Shown: positions 1 through 10,021 of the stretch, piece by piece | Numbering within the stretch: position 1 is the stretch's first letter | How the letters are laid out: each line of letters begins with the position of its first letter | From: Roseiarcus sp963761435 | Lineage (GTDB): Bacteria; Pseudomonadota; Alphaproteobacteria; Rhizobiales; Beijerinckiaceae | Length of the DNA stretch: 64,000 nt | Direction: 5' to 3' | NCBI GenBank assembly: GCA_963761435.1 | Contig: CAVXHJ010000001.1 | Coordinates: 124,001-188,000, forward strand | Translations under genes and position numbers: made by a program | Notes under the pieces: model-generated | What the model was told of the DNA's origin: nothing | Database searches by the model: none | The model's input: the letters and a program-made list of their open reading frames with translations, nothing else

Positions 1-1
1 G

Positions 2-481
2 GTGACGCTGAGGCTCGTTCCGGCCGGTGGATTTCCGGGCTGGCAGGAGCCGTCGCGGGCCTTCGGGGCTCTTATCCTGCCGGCGATCGCGCTGGGCGCC
101 GTGCAGGCGGCGATCCTGACCCGCGTCACCCGCTCGGCGCTCATCGAGGCCTTGAACGAGGACTTCATGCGCACGGCGCGCGCCAAGGGTCTGTCGCGGC
201 GCGCGGCGCTCTGGCGCCATGCGCTCCCCAATTCGCTAACCCCGATCCTCACCATCATGGGGCTGCAATTCGCCAATCTGATCGCAGGCGCGATCGTGGT
301 CGAGAACGTGTTCGTCCTGCCCGGCCTCGGCCGGCTTTTGCTGCAATCGATCTCCAACCGCGACACGCTGGTGGTCGAGAACGGAGTGATGCTGCTGGCG
401 CTGATCGTGATCGGATTGAATCTTGCCGTCGACATTGCATGCGCCGCGATCGATCCGCAACTCCGGGCGACCGCCGCGTGA
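2..481 (+). CDS. ABC transporter permease, DppB/OppB type (5' end outside window)
   Basis: C-terminal 159 residues of an inner-membrane permease for dipeptides, oligopeptides or a related solute; the start lies left of the window. The cytoplasmic EAA loop that docks on the ATPases is visible as RTARAKGLSRRAALWRHALP (about residues 57-76 of this fragment), followed by three hydrophobic segments and a typical C-terminus. The stop codon overlaps a GTG start for the next permease (GTGA), so the two are translationally coupled. It opens a permease-permease-ATPase-ATPase operon. The substrate cannot be told from the permease. Family assignment is firm. Confidence 0.9.
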   Translation: MTLRLVPAGGFPGWQEPSRAFGALILPAIALGAVQAAILTRVTRSALIEALNEDFMRTARAKGLSRRAALWRHALPNSLTPILTIMGLQFANLIAGAIVVENVFVLPGLGRLLLQSISNRDTLVVENGVMLLALIVIGLNLAVDIACAAIDPQLRATAA

Positions 482-1317
482 GCCTCGCATTCCCGTTTCG
501 CCCGCGCGGCGGAGCAGGCCTATGGCTTGGCGGGGCAATGGTCGCCGCCCTCGTAGCCGCCGCGGCCTTGTCGCTCGTCTGGACGCCCTATCCGCCGGCC
601 GCGATCGACGTCCCTCACCGGCTCGCGCCGCCCTCGGCCGCGCACTGGTTCGGGACCGACAATCTCGGTCGCGACGTCGCCTCGCAAATCCTCGCCGGCT
701 CGCGCGTCTCGATCCTCGTGGGCGTCGTCGCCGTCAGCATCGGGCTGGCGTTCGGGGTCGCCCTGGGCCTTTTGGCCGCTTTCTCCAAGGGCCTTCTTGA
801 AGACGCGATCATGAAGCTCAGCGACTTCGTGTTCGCTTTTCCAGCGCTGCTGACGGCGATCATGCTGACGTCGACCTTCGGCCCGGGCGTCGTCAACGCC
901 ATCGTCGCCATCGGGATCTACAACGTGCCGGTGATCGCCAAGCTCACCCGCGCGACCGCGAACGGCGTCCTTTCGCGCGAATACGCCCTGGCCGCCCGCG
1001 CCGCCGGCCGGGGGCCGATCGCGATCGCCTTCGATCACGTCCTGCCAAATATCGCGCCGGCGCTGATCGTGCAGGCGACGATTCAATTCGCCATCGCCAT
1101 CCTGGCCGAGGCGGCGCTCTCCTACCTCGGCCTCGGCGCCCAGCCGCCGCAGACGTCGTGGGGCAAGATGCTCGCCGACGCCCAGAACGTTCTCTACAAC
1201 GCGCCGGGACTCGCGCTCTATCCTGGCCTCGCGATCGGGCTCAGCGTGCTCGGACTCAATCTCTTCGGCGACGGGTTGCGCGACGCGCTCGATCCGAAAC
1301 TCAAGTCGCGGGCTTAG
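478..1317 (+). CDS. ABC transporter permease, DppC/OppC type
   Basis: Second permease (279 aa) of the peptide-type importer. The N-terminal membrane segment is followed by the periplasmic region with HRLAPPSAAHWFGTDNLGRD, the hallmark of DppC proteins (HxxGTDxxGRD), then five more hydrophobic segments and an EAA loop (YALAARAAGRGPIAIAFDHV). I chose the GTG at 478 because it overlaps the stop of the upstream permease by GTGA; an in-frame start at 439 would give 13 extra residues and a 43-base overlap. One base separates its stop from the next gene, as expected in one operon. Confidence 0.92.
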   Translation: MSLAFPFRPRGGAGLWLGGAMVAALVAAAALSLVWTPYPPAAIDVPHRLAPPSAAHWFGTDNLGRDVASQILAGSRVSILVGVVAVSIGLAFGVALGLLAAFSKGLLEDAIMKLSDFVFAFPALLTAIMLTSTFGPGVVNAIVAIGIYNVPVIAKLTRATANGVLSREYALAARAAGRGPIAIAFDHVLPNIAPALIVQATIQFAIAILAEAALSYLGLGAQPPQTSWGKMLADAQNVLYNAPGLALYPGLAIGLSVLGLNLFGDGLRDALDPKLKSRA

Positions 1318-1318
1318 G

Positions 1319-2289
1319 GTGCTGCTCGAAGTCGCCGAGCTCGCTGTCGATCTGCCCTCGTCCGGGGGTCTGCGGCGGGTCGTCGACCGGACGTCCTTTT
1401 CGCTCGCCGAAGGCGAGAGTTTGGGGGTGGTCGGGGAATCCGGGTCAGGCAAGACGATGACCGCGCTCGCCCTGATGGCTCTTGCGCCTGAGGGCGCGCG
1501 CGTCTCGGGCTCGATCCGTTTCGAGGAGCGGGAGCTCGTCGGCCTCGGCGAAGAGGCGATGCGGCAATTGCGCGGCGACCGCATCGCCATGATCTTCCAG
1601 GAGCCGATGACGGCGCTCAATCCGCTCCATAGCGTCGGCGCCCAGGTCGCCGAGCCGCTCATGCTGCATCGCGGACTGGGCAAGAGCGAGGCGCGCCGGC
1701 GCGCGGTTGCGTTGCTCGAGCGTGTGCGCCTTGCGGAGCCGGAACGCGCCGCCCGCTCCTATCCGTTCGCGCTCTCCGGCGGGGAGCGTCAGCGCGCGAT
1801 GATCGCGATGGCGATTGGCTGTTCGCCGCGCCTCATCATCGCCGACGAGCCGACGACGGCGCTCGACGTCACCGTGCAGGCGCGCATTCTCGCCCTCATC
1901 GACGCGCTCAGAGCCGAATCAGGGATGGCGGTCCTGCTTGTAAGCCATGACCTCGCGGTGATCGCCGGACATTGCGACCGCGTCATGGTGATGTACGCGG
2001 GCGTCGTCATGGAGATCGGGCCGGTCGATGCGGTTCTCCGCCAGCCGAGGAATCCCTATACGCTGGCGTTGCTCGAGGCGAGGCCGCGGCCGGGAGCGCC
2101 GCGCGGCGCGCGGCTTGCGACCATTCCGGGCGCGCCGCCGGACGAACTCCGCGATCGCGCGGGGTGCCCGTTCGCCGGCCGCTGCGCGCTCACCGTCGAA
2201 AAGTGCTGGACGACGCCCCCGCCTCAGGCCGCATTCGGCGCAGGCCATGAGTTGCGCTGCCATCGGGCGGCCGAGGTGGGCATCGCGAG

Positions 2290-2293
<4 letters not shown>
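1319..2293 (+). CDS. ABC transporter ATP-binding protein, DppD/OppD type
   Basis: First ATPase (324 aa) of the importer, on the cytoplasmic face of the membrane. Walker A is GESGSGKT at residues 39-46, the signature motif is LSGGERQRA near residue 154, and Walker B with its glutamate is LIIADEPTTALD. The C-terminal oligopeptide/dipeptide domain carries spaced cysteines (CPFAGRC, then KC and RCH); in studied DppD proteins such cysteines can hold an iron-sulfur cluster. GTG start two bases after the previous stop. It overlaps the next ATPase by four bases (ATGA). Confidence 0.95.
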
Positions 2294-3303
<1,010 letters not shown>

Positions 3304-3313
3304 GTCAGGGACG

Positions 3314-3342
3314 TTGACATTAATGTAATGCTTTTTTACATT
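3314..3342 (+). promoter_or_regulatory. Sigma-70 type promoter with overlapping palindrome
   Basis: TTGACA at 3314-3319, a 17-base spacer and TACATT at 3337-3342 match a housekeeping promoter and would drive the DUF2852 gene about 100 bases downstream. The palindrome ACATTAATGT (3317-3326) covers the end of the -35 box, where a repressor could bind. The AT-rich stretch stands out in this GC-rich region. Confidence 0.6.
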
Positions 3343-3440
3343 GAATGGCTCTTGCGCGCCGCCTGGCGGCTCCCGATCTCAAACGCGCGCAAGCGACTGT
3401 TCAGCAGGCGTCGCTGGCATGATGACTACGGAGGCTCGTA

Positions 3441-3962
3441 ATGGGCACGGCTGATAATACGATGGGTGGTTCGTACGGAGCGCGGGAATTCGGCCCGAGC
3501 GAGTGGGCGGGCGCCGGCTGGCGGCGCGGCGCTTCCCATTGGACGGCGTTTGAGATCATCGCGATGATTCTCGGCTTCATCGTGTTCTGGCCGATTGGCC
3601 TCGCGATCCTTGGCTACAAGCTCTGGCAGCGCCGCTACGGCGGCCCTGATCTGCAAACGCTCGCAACCAACAAGTGGGGCGATGCGCGCGCGATGATGGG
3701 CTCGAATTCCGGTTGGGCGTGCGGCGGCGCGTCGCGCGCGCGTCGCTACTATGCGTCCCGGAGCGGCAACGCCGCGTTCGACGAATGGCGCACGGCGGAA
3801 CTGGCTCGGCTCGACGAAGAGCGCCGCAAGCTCGACGAGGCGCAGCGCGAGTTCGCCGAATATTCCGACGCAATCCGCCGCGCCAAGGACCGCGAGGAGT
3901 TCGAACGCTTCATGGCCGAACGCCGCCCCCGCCCGGCCAATGGGGGCGGACAGACGAGCTAG
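3441..3962 (+). CDS. DUF2852 domain-containing membrane-associated protein
   Basis: 173 aa, a family known almost only from alphaproteobacteria and of unknown function. Residues 34-60 form one long hydrophobic segment (TAFEIIAMILGFIVFWPIGL) followed by a basic stretch (KLWQRR). The C-terminal half is a charged, probably helical coiled-coil region (DEERRKLDEAQREFAEYSD) ending in a proline- and glycine-rich tail. The ATG at 3441 has a clear ribosome site (GGAGG at 3430). It has its own promoter and a strong terminator, so it is a single-gene transcription unit between the ABC operon and the binding protein. I cannot assign a function. Confidence 0.85.
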   Translation: MGTADNTMGGSYGAREFGPSEWAGAGWRRGASHWTAFEIIAMILGFIVFWPIGLAILGYKLWQRRYGGPDLQTLATNKWGDARAMMGSNSGWACGGASRARRYYASRSGNAAFDEWRTAELARLDEERRKLDEAQREFAEYSDAIRRAKDREEFERFMAERRPRPANGGGQTS

Positions 3963-3994
3963 AGGTCTCGCGCTTTGGTCTACGGTAAAGCAGG

Positions 3995-4028
3995 AAATCC
4001 CCTATTTCTATCGAAATAGGGGATTTTT
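3995..4028 (+). terminator. Intrinsic terminator after the DUF2852 gene
   Basis: A perfect 14-bp stem (AAATCCCCTATTTC with GAAATAGGGGATTT) closes a TATC tetraloop and runs into a short T run (TTTTTCTTT). This is the clearest rho-independent terminator in the window. It separates the DUF2852 unit from the peptide-binding protein gene that begins 69 bases later. Confidence 0.9.
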
Positions 4029-4096
4029 CTTTCTTGACGTTCGGCGCTTCCCCGATGGTATGGTCGGCTGGCCATTCCCACATCCTGGAGCGTTTG

Positions 4097-5582
4097 ATGC
4101 GCCGCGCCTCTCGCCTGTTCGTTTCCGCCAGTCTCGCCCTCATCGCTTCAGCCGGATTCGCCTTCGCCAAGGACAGCGTCACGATCGGCACCGTGCTCGA
4201 GCCGCCCGGGCTCGATCCGACCGCCGCGCCGGCGGCGGCGATAGGGCAGGTCACCCACTATACGATCTTCGAGGGGCTGACCAAGATCAACGAGGACTTC
4301 TCGGTGACCCCGCTCCTCGCCGAACTCGTGGAATTTTTCGCCCGATCTTAAGACGCTGACCTTCAAGCTGAAGCCCGACGTCAAGTTCCAGGACGGCGAG
4401 CCTTTCTCCTCGAAGGACGTCAAGTTCTCATTCGAGCGCTTCGGCGCCAAGGACTCCACCAACAAGGACAAGGCGTTCTTCGCCTCGATCGAATCGATCG
4501 AAACCCCCGACCCGCTGACGGTCGTACTCCATTTCAAGGAGCCGAGTTTTCAGGCGCTGTTTCACCTCGGCAACGAGACCGCGGTCATCCTCGACGAGAA
4601 GAGCGCGGCGGACGAGGCGACGAACCCGGTCGGCACCGGTCCCTATAAGCTCTCCTCCTGGACCAAGGGCTCCTCGCTGACGCTCGACAAGTGGGACGGC
4701 TTCCGTGACGCGGCCAAAGTCCCGCTGGCGCATGCGACCTTCCGCTTCATCTCCGATCCGTCGGCGGAAGTGGCGGCCCTGCTTGCCGGCGACATCGACG
4801 TGATGGCGAACCTGCAGAACGTCCAGGCGCTCGGCCAGTTCAAGAACGATCCGCGCTTCCAGGTGCTGGTCGGCGGCACCGAGGGCAAGACGATCCTCGC
4901 CATGAACAACAAGAAGAAACCTCTCGACGATTTGAAGGTCCGGCAGGCGATCGCCTATGCGGTCGACCGCAAGGCGGTCATCGATGGGGCGATGGACGGC
5001 CTCGGCGCGCCGATTGGCAGCCACCTCACTCCCAACGATCCGGGCTATGTCGACCTCACCGGCATGTATCCGCACGATCCCGAGAAAGCGAAGGCGCTGT
5101 TGAAGGAGGCGGGCGTCAAGCTGCCGCTCGAGCTCAGCCTCATACTGCCGCCGCCCGCCTACGCGCGTCAGGGCGGTCAGATTATCGCCGCCGAGCTCGC
5201 CGAGGTCGGCATCAACGCCAAGATCCAGGAGGTGGAGTGGGCGCAGTGGCTGAGCGGCGTCTACAAGGACAAGAACTATGACCTGACCATCATCAGCCAT
5301 GTCGAGCCGCTCGACATCGGCATCTACGCCAATCCGGACTATTATTTCCAGTACGACAGCCAGGCGTTTCGCGACATTAACGCGAAGATCGCCTCGGCGC
5401 CGAGCCTTGACGCGCTCAAGGCGGCGCTCGGCGAGGCGCAAAAAAAGATCGCCGAGGACAGCGTCAATGTGTTCCTGTTCCAGTATCCGGACGTCACGGT
5501 GGCGAACGCCAAACTGAAGGGCCTGTGGAAGAACGCGCCTTTGTCGGCTACCGACGTCGCGGCGCTATCCTGGCAGCAATGA
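4097..5582 (+). CDS. Peptide ABC transporter substrate-binding protein (frameshifted in this sequence)
   Basis: Periplasmic solute-binding protein of the DppA/OppA family (SBP_bac_5), about 494 aa once one extra base is removed. The N-terminus MRRASRLFVSASLALIASAG...AFAKDS is a good signal peptide, and the ATG at 4097 is preceded by GGAG. The reading frame breaks at 4322-4327: as written it reads AELVEFFARS and stops, but dropping one base of GAACTC gives LAESWNFSPDLKTLTFKLK, which is the family's conserved motif, and the frame then runs to the normal end. Probably binds peptides for the importer encoded just upstream. The break is likelier a sequence error than a real mutation. Confidence 0.88.
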
Positions 5583-5613
5583 GACAGCGAGCGACCGTTC
5601 CGAAGGCCTGAGC

Positions 5614-7009
5614 ATGCAGCCGTTCCGGATGTCGGCGCTCGCGCTGCTCGGCGCCTATCGAAAGCGCGCGCTGTCGCCGGTCGAGGCGATGGCGTCCGTC
5701 ATCGAGCGCGTCGAAGCCTACGAGCCGCATATTCATGCGACCTGGCTTTTCGATCCGGAGCGGGCGCTGAAGGAGGCGCGCGCGTCGGAAGCGCGTTGGG
5801 CGAAAGGCAAGCCGCTCGGACCGCTCGACGGCGTGCCGGTCACGGTCAAGGACAATATCGCCACCCGCGGCGACCCGAAGCCGGTCGGCACGGCCGCGGA
5901 GGACATGACGCCGCAGCCCGCGGACGCCCCGCCCGCGGCGCGGCTGCGCGAGGCCGGCGCCATCATCTTCGCCAAGACGACCATGCCCGACTACGGCATG
6001 CTGTCGTCGGGACTTTCGAGCTTCCATGCGCTGGCGCGCAATCCCTGGAAGCTCGACCGCAATCCGGGCGGCTCGTCGGCGGGCGCGGGCGCCGCGGGCG
6101 CGGCGCTCTACGGCCCGCTTCATCTTGGCACCGACATCGGCGGCTCGATTCGACTGCCGGCCGGCTGGTGCGGCCTCGTCGGGCTCAAGCCCAGCGGCGG
6201 CCGAGTTCCGATCGATCCGCCCTACGTCGGCCGCGTCGCCGGCCCGATGACCCGCGACGCGGCCGACGCCGCGCTGATGATGGCGACGTTGTCGCTCCCC
6301 GACAACCGCGACTACTCGAGCCTTAAATATGAGACGCTGGATTGGGCAGTCGAGCCCGCGCCGCTGAAAGGCCTCAAGCTCGGCGTCCTGCTCGATGCCG
6401 GCTGCGGCGCCGCGCCCACCGCCGAGGTCAAGGCTGCGATTGAGCGGGCCGCGCGTGATTTCGAGGCCGCGGGCGCGCATGTCGAGCCCATGAAGCCGTT
6501 CCTGACCCAGGACATGCTCGACGGTCTCGACCGTTTCTGGCGCGCGAGAGCGTTCAACGACATCGGACAATTGCCCGCGGAACGGCGAGCCCTCGTTCTG
6601 CCCTTCATCCGGGAGTGGGCGGAGTTCGGCCGCCAGCTTTTCGGGCCTCGAGGTGTTTCGCGGCTTCGACCAGATTCCGGAGATGCGCAAGGCTGCGGTC
6701 GAGGCGACCGCCAAGTTCGACTTCGTGCTGTCGCCGACCGCGCCGATCACCGCCTTTCCGGCCGAGTGGGCCTCGCCCAGCCGCGATCCGCTCAATCCAT
6801 TTCCGCACATCGGCTTCACCGTCGCCTATAATATGTCCGAGCAGCCGGCGGCGACCGTCAATTGCGGCTATGACGCCGAAGGCCTGCCGATCGGGCTGCA
6901 GATCGTCGGGCGCCGGTTCGACGATGTCGGCGTACTGGCTGTCGCCCGCGCCTTCGAGGCGCTGCGGGCAGGGGAGGCGAGACCATGGCCCGAACCGCCG
7001 GGAGGCTGA
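5614..7009 (+). CDS. Amidase, amidase-signature family (frameshifted in this sequence)
   Basis: Amide hydrolase of about 464 aa. The Ser-cisSer-Lys triad is visible: K79 in VTVKDN, S154 in GGSSAGAG and S178 in GTDIGGSIRLPAG. The frame is lost around 6622-6627: the first frame runs on into unrelated residues, while the other frame continues with SGLEVFRGFDQIPEMRKA and the normal C-terminal half (LSPTAPITAFPAEW, GLPIGLQIVGRR). Removing one base of GAGTTC gives EWAESAASFSGLEVF. It lies 31 bases after the peptide-binding gene, so it may act on the imported amide or peptide; the substrate is unknown. Confidence 0.88.
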
Positions 7010-7866
7010 CATTGCGCGCTGTGGACAGATATTGCCGCGCTGCTTTCAAACGCGTCGCTGGAGCCGCGGCCCTCGCGGTCGTTTCGGCCGCGCTCTGCGC
7101 CGCGGGCGCGCGCGCCGAGGATTGCGGCCATGGTCCGGAGGGGTTCAGCCAGTGGGTGAACTCGTTTAAGCAGGTGGCGCAGGGAAACGGCGTCTCGGCC
7201 TCGGCGGCCAACGCTGCTCTCGACGGCGTTTCCTATGACCCAGCGGTCAAGCGCCACGACGGCGGCGTCAAGATGTTCGGGCACAACTTCGCTGGATTCG
7301 CCGCGAGCCACGTGACCCCCGGAATGGTCGCGCGGGGCAAGGCGGAGCTGAAGCGATACGCTGGCCCGCTCGCCCAGATCGAGCAGCGCTTCGGCGTGCC
7401 GGGTCCGGTGTTGGTGGCGATCTGGGGCCAGGAGACGAGCTTCGGCGGCGACAGCGGCTCCTTTCCAACATACAGCGCGCTCGCAACTCTCGCCTGGGAC
7501 TGCCGCCGCGCCGAGCGGTATCGCGCCGAGCTTGTCGACGCCCTGATGCTGGTGGAGCGCGGCATCGTGCAACATCCGAGGGAATTGCGCGGCGCCTGGG
7601 CGGGCGAGATCGGCCAGACGCAGCTCATGCCCTCGGCCTATCTGATGTTTGCGACGACGCCGGACGGGAGCGGAACGCCCGACCTCATCCACAATTCCGC
7701 CGACGCCCTCGCTTCGACCGCCGCCTTCCTCAAGGGACATGGCTGGCAGCCCGGGCAGGGGTGGGACGAAGGCGAGCCGAATTTCGCCGCCATCCTGCAA
7801 TGGAACTCGGCCGAGATTTACGCCAAGACCGTCGCGCTGTTCGCCGACCGGCTGGCGGGGCGATAG
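6985..7866 (+). CDS. Lytic murein transglycosylase, MltB-like catalytic domain
   Basis: Periplasmic enzyme that cleaves peptidoglycan glycan strands with formation of 1,6-anhydro ends. The SLT_2/MltB-type fold is recognised from FGVPGPVLVAIWGQETSFGG, where the Glu is the predicted catalytic acid, and from GEIGQTQLMPSAYL and FNSADALASTAAFLKGHGW-like text towards the C-terminus. There is no separate peptidoglycan-binding domain. The N-terminus is a signal peptide (AALAVVSAALCAAGARA). The ATG at 6985 overlaps the amidase end by 25 bases; a GTG at 7021 would give a more ordinary signal peptide, so the start is uncertain. Confidence 0.88.
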   Translation: MARTAGRLTLRAVDRYCRAAFKRVAGAAALAVVSAALCAAGARAEDCGHGPEGFSQWVNSFKQVAQGNGVSASAANAALDGVSYDPAVKRHDGGVKMFGHNFAGFAASHVTPGMVARGKAELKRYAGPLAQIEQRFGVPGPVLVAIWGQETSFGGDSGSFPTYSALATLAWDCRRAERYRAELVDALMLVERGIVQHPRELRGAWAGEIGQTQLMPSAYLMFATTPDGSGTPDLIHNSADALASTAAFLKGHGWQPGQGWDEGEPNFAAILQWNSAEIYAKTVALFADRLAGR

Positions 7867-7914
7867 CCGCCGGCGCCGTCAAAGCTTTAATCGTCTTCCA
7901 CTATTGCTCTCACG

Positions 7915-9993
7915 ATGGCAATCGTCGAGCAGCGCGCGCTTGCGCCCTTGGACCTCCCCGGGAGGCGTCTGATAGGCGCTCTCTCGGGCTTCGCGGTCAT
8001 GACCGCGACGGCGTTCATGCTTCGCCGCGCCGCGCTCGAAGCGTCGTCGATCATCCCGCTCGCCTGCGCCGGCCTCGCTGGACTTTCGGTGGGCGCGCTC
8101 GCACTGACGCTAGAGGACGCCGCCCTGCCGAAACTGACGCGGGGCGTTCTGGCGGGCTCTGGCCTCCTGGTCCTTGGCGCTTTCGCGGATTCTGAGACGC
8201 GGCTCAGACTATTCAGTTTCGCTTCCGTAGCGTTCGGTGCGGCGCTCGTCCTTTGGCTCGCGCGAACAGCGCAAAAGCGACCGCATGTTTCGTTGCGGCT
8301 GGCGGCAATTTACGCAGCGACGCTCGCCGTCCTCTGCGCCCATGCGACCTATCTCGTGCTCGTCTCGCGGGACTTGATGATCGCCGACTTCATGACCTAT
8401 CGCGGCATCTCGATCATGATCGCCCGACTGGCCGAGGCGGGAAACTGGCCGCTCATCGTGTCGGCCGCCGCCCAGTCGATCACGCAGGACTATGCCTGGG
8501 GACCCGCGCTCATCCCGGGCCTCGTGCTGGCGGCGACCGAGCCGGCGTCGCGGGCGATCTATAGTTTTGCGCTGCTTGCGCTCTACGCCGCGCCGTCGCT
8601 CATCGCGCTGGCGATCCTGGCGCGCGGCCTCGCCTGCCGCGCGGGTCTACCCCGCTCAACCCCGGGTGAGGGCGCCCTTGCGCTCGGCGTCGCCGCCGCG
8701 TTCGTCGCCTTTCCGGCCGCGATCGCGGTCACGGCGCATGGGATGCCGGATATCGGCGGGCTGGCGCTCACTGTCTGCGCCCTTCTATCGGCCGACCGCC
8801 TCGCCCGCCTGCTCGCGCTCGGGCAAGGCCACGACGCGCGGGTCGCGCCGATGACGCGCCGCGCCGCCCTGGCGTTGGCGCTGAGCCTGTTCGCGATGTT
8901 CGCCTTCCGCCGCTGGTACGCGTTCGCTGCGGCGGGAATAGCGCTCATGCTCGCGGTCGAAGTCGCGTCAAATGCGCTCGCCCGGCCCGCGCGGTTCCGG
9001 TGGAGGGAAGCCTTCGTCGTCGTCGCGCTCGGCGTTCTCGCCATGCTGGGGCTCTCGAGCCCGGTCATCGCCGACTGGCTGCCGAACCTGGGCGCGCATG
9101 ACTACGCCCGATCATACGCCGCCTATCGCAAGCCGCCGGACGTCTTCCTCCGCCAGCTCGGCGACTGGGTGGGATTCCTGCCCGCCCTCGCCGCCTCAGG
9201 CGGGGCGGCGCTGCTCTGGATCCGATCGCATGATCGGCGCCTTTTGCGGCTCACGCTCGGAAGCGCCGCGATCGCGGCCGCGTTCTTCCTCCGCATCCAG
9301 ACGCCCTATATCCACCACCTCGATCTGATCGCGCCGGCAATCGCCGCGCCGATCGCGGCGTCATTCATGCTGGTCTTCGCGCGGACGCCGCGCGCCGCCC
9401 TGGCGGCCTTGGCCGGGCTGGCGGCGGTCACGCTCTCGCCCTTGGCGGCGACGCTCAATCCGTTCGGGCTTGCGCCGATCGCGGCGCTGCCGCGCCCGCC
9501 GCGCGCCGACCTCGGTGAACTCGAACGCCTCAAGGATTGGGTCGACGCGCGCGCGCGGCCGGACGCCAAAGTCTGCGGCCTCGGCTCGAGCTATACGTTC
9601 AGCGGCCAGCTGATCGATGAGCTATGGCAACTGCATCCTGAGCGCGAGACCTGGCCGAAGGCGAAGACGGGCGTTCAGATGCCGGACGTCGACGAAGTCG
9701 ATGGACCCCCTCCGGCAACGCTCAAGGATTGCGCAGTCATCATCGTCGGCGATCCGGTCCAAACTCATCTCAACCCCGACGATCAGCAGACGGTTGTCGT
9801 GCCGTCGCGCGAGATGCTGACAGGGCAGGGGATTGGAACGAAGTTCCGCCGCACCGGCGAGGTCTTTCATCTGGAAAAGGGCGTGAACGCCGTCGTATTC
9901 GAACGCCTGGCGCCGCTCGACAACGCCGACATCGCCGCGCTCGAAGCGCGCTGGCGCGAGGCCCGGGGATTCGAGGAGCGCGAGCAGCGCTGA
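7915..9993 (+). CDS. Large multi-pass membrane protein, unassigned
   Basis: 692 aa. About the first 500 residues are a series of hydrophobic segments (roughly 12-14) separated by short loops; the last 170 residues are soluble (ERLKDWVDARARPDAKVCGLGSSYTFSG onward). The overall plan, many membrane helices followed by a periplasmic-type domain, resembles GT-C glycosyltransferases (ArnT/PMT-like), but I cannot point to a decisive motif, so this is only a suggestion. ATG at 7915, 48 bases after the transglycosylase. It converges on acetate kinase with 28 bases between the stop codons. No frame disturbance seen. Confidence 0.7.
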   Translation: MAIVEQRALAPLDLPGRRLIGALSGFAVMTATAFMLRRAALEASSIIPLACAGLAGLSVGALALTLEDAALPKLTRGVLAGSGLLVLGAFADSETRLRLFSFASVAFGAALVLWLARTAQKRPHVSLRLAAIYAATLAVLCAHATYLVLVSRDLMIADFMTYRGISIMIARLAEAGNWPLIVSAAAQSITQDYAWGPALIPGLVLAATEPASRAIYSFALLALYAAPSLIALAILARGLACRAGLPRSTPGEGALALGVAAAFVAFPAAIAVTAHGMPDIGGLALTVCALLSADRLARLLALGQGHDARVAPMTRRAALALALSLFAMFAFRRWYAFAAAGIALMLAVEVASNALARPARFRWREAFVVVALGVLAMLGLSSPVIADWLPNLGAHDYARSYAAYRKPPDVFLRQLGDWVGFLPALAASGGAALLWIRSHDRRLLRLTLGSAAIAAAFFLRIQTPYIHHLDLIAPAIAAPIAASFMLVFARTPRAALAALAGLAAVTLSPLAATLNPFGLAPIAALPRPPRADLGELERLKDWVDARARPDAKVCGLGSSYTFSGQLIDELWQLHPERETWPKAKTGVQMPDVDEVDGPPPATLKDCAVIIVGDPVQTHLNPDDQQTVVVPSREMLTGQGIGTKFRRTGEVFHLEKGVNAVVFERLAPLDNADIAALEARWREARGFEEREQR

Positions 9994-10021
9994 CGGGATA
10001 CGCGGCGGGGTTTCGTCCCGT

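Noticed and set aside
520..1683. 387-residue minus-strand frame over the permease and ATPase
   Set aside because: Shadow of the ABC operon with no family resemblance.
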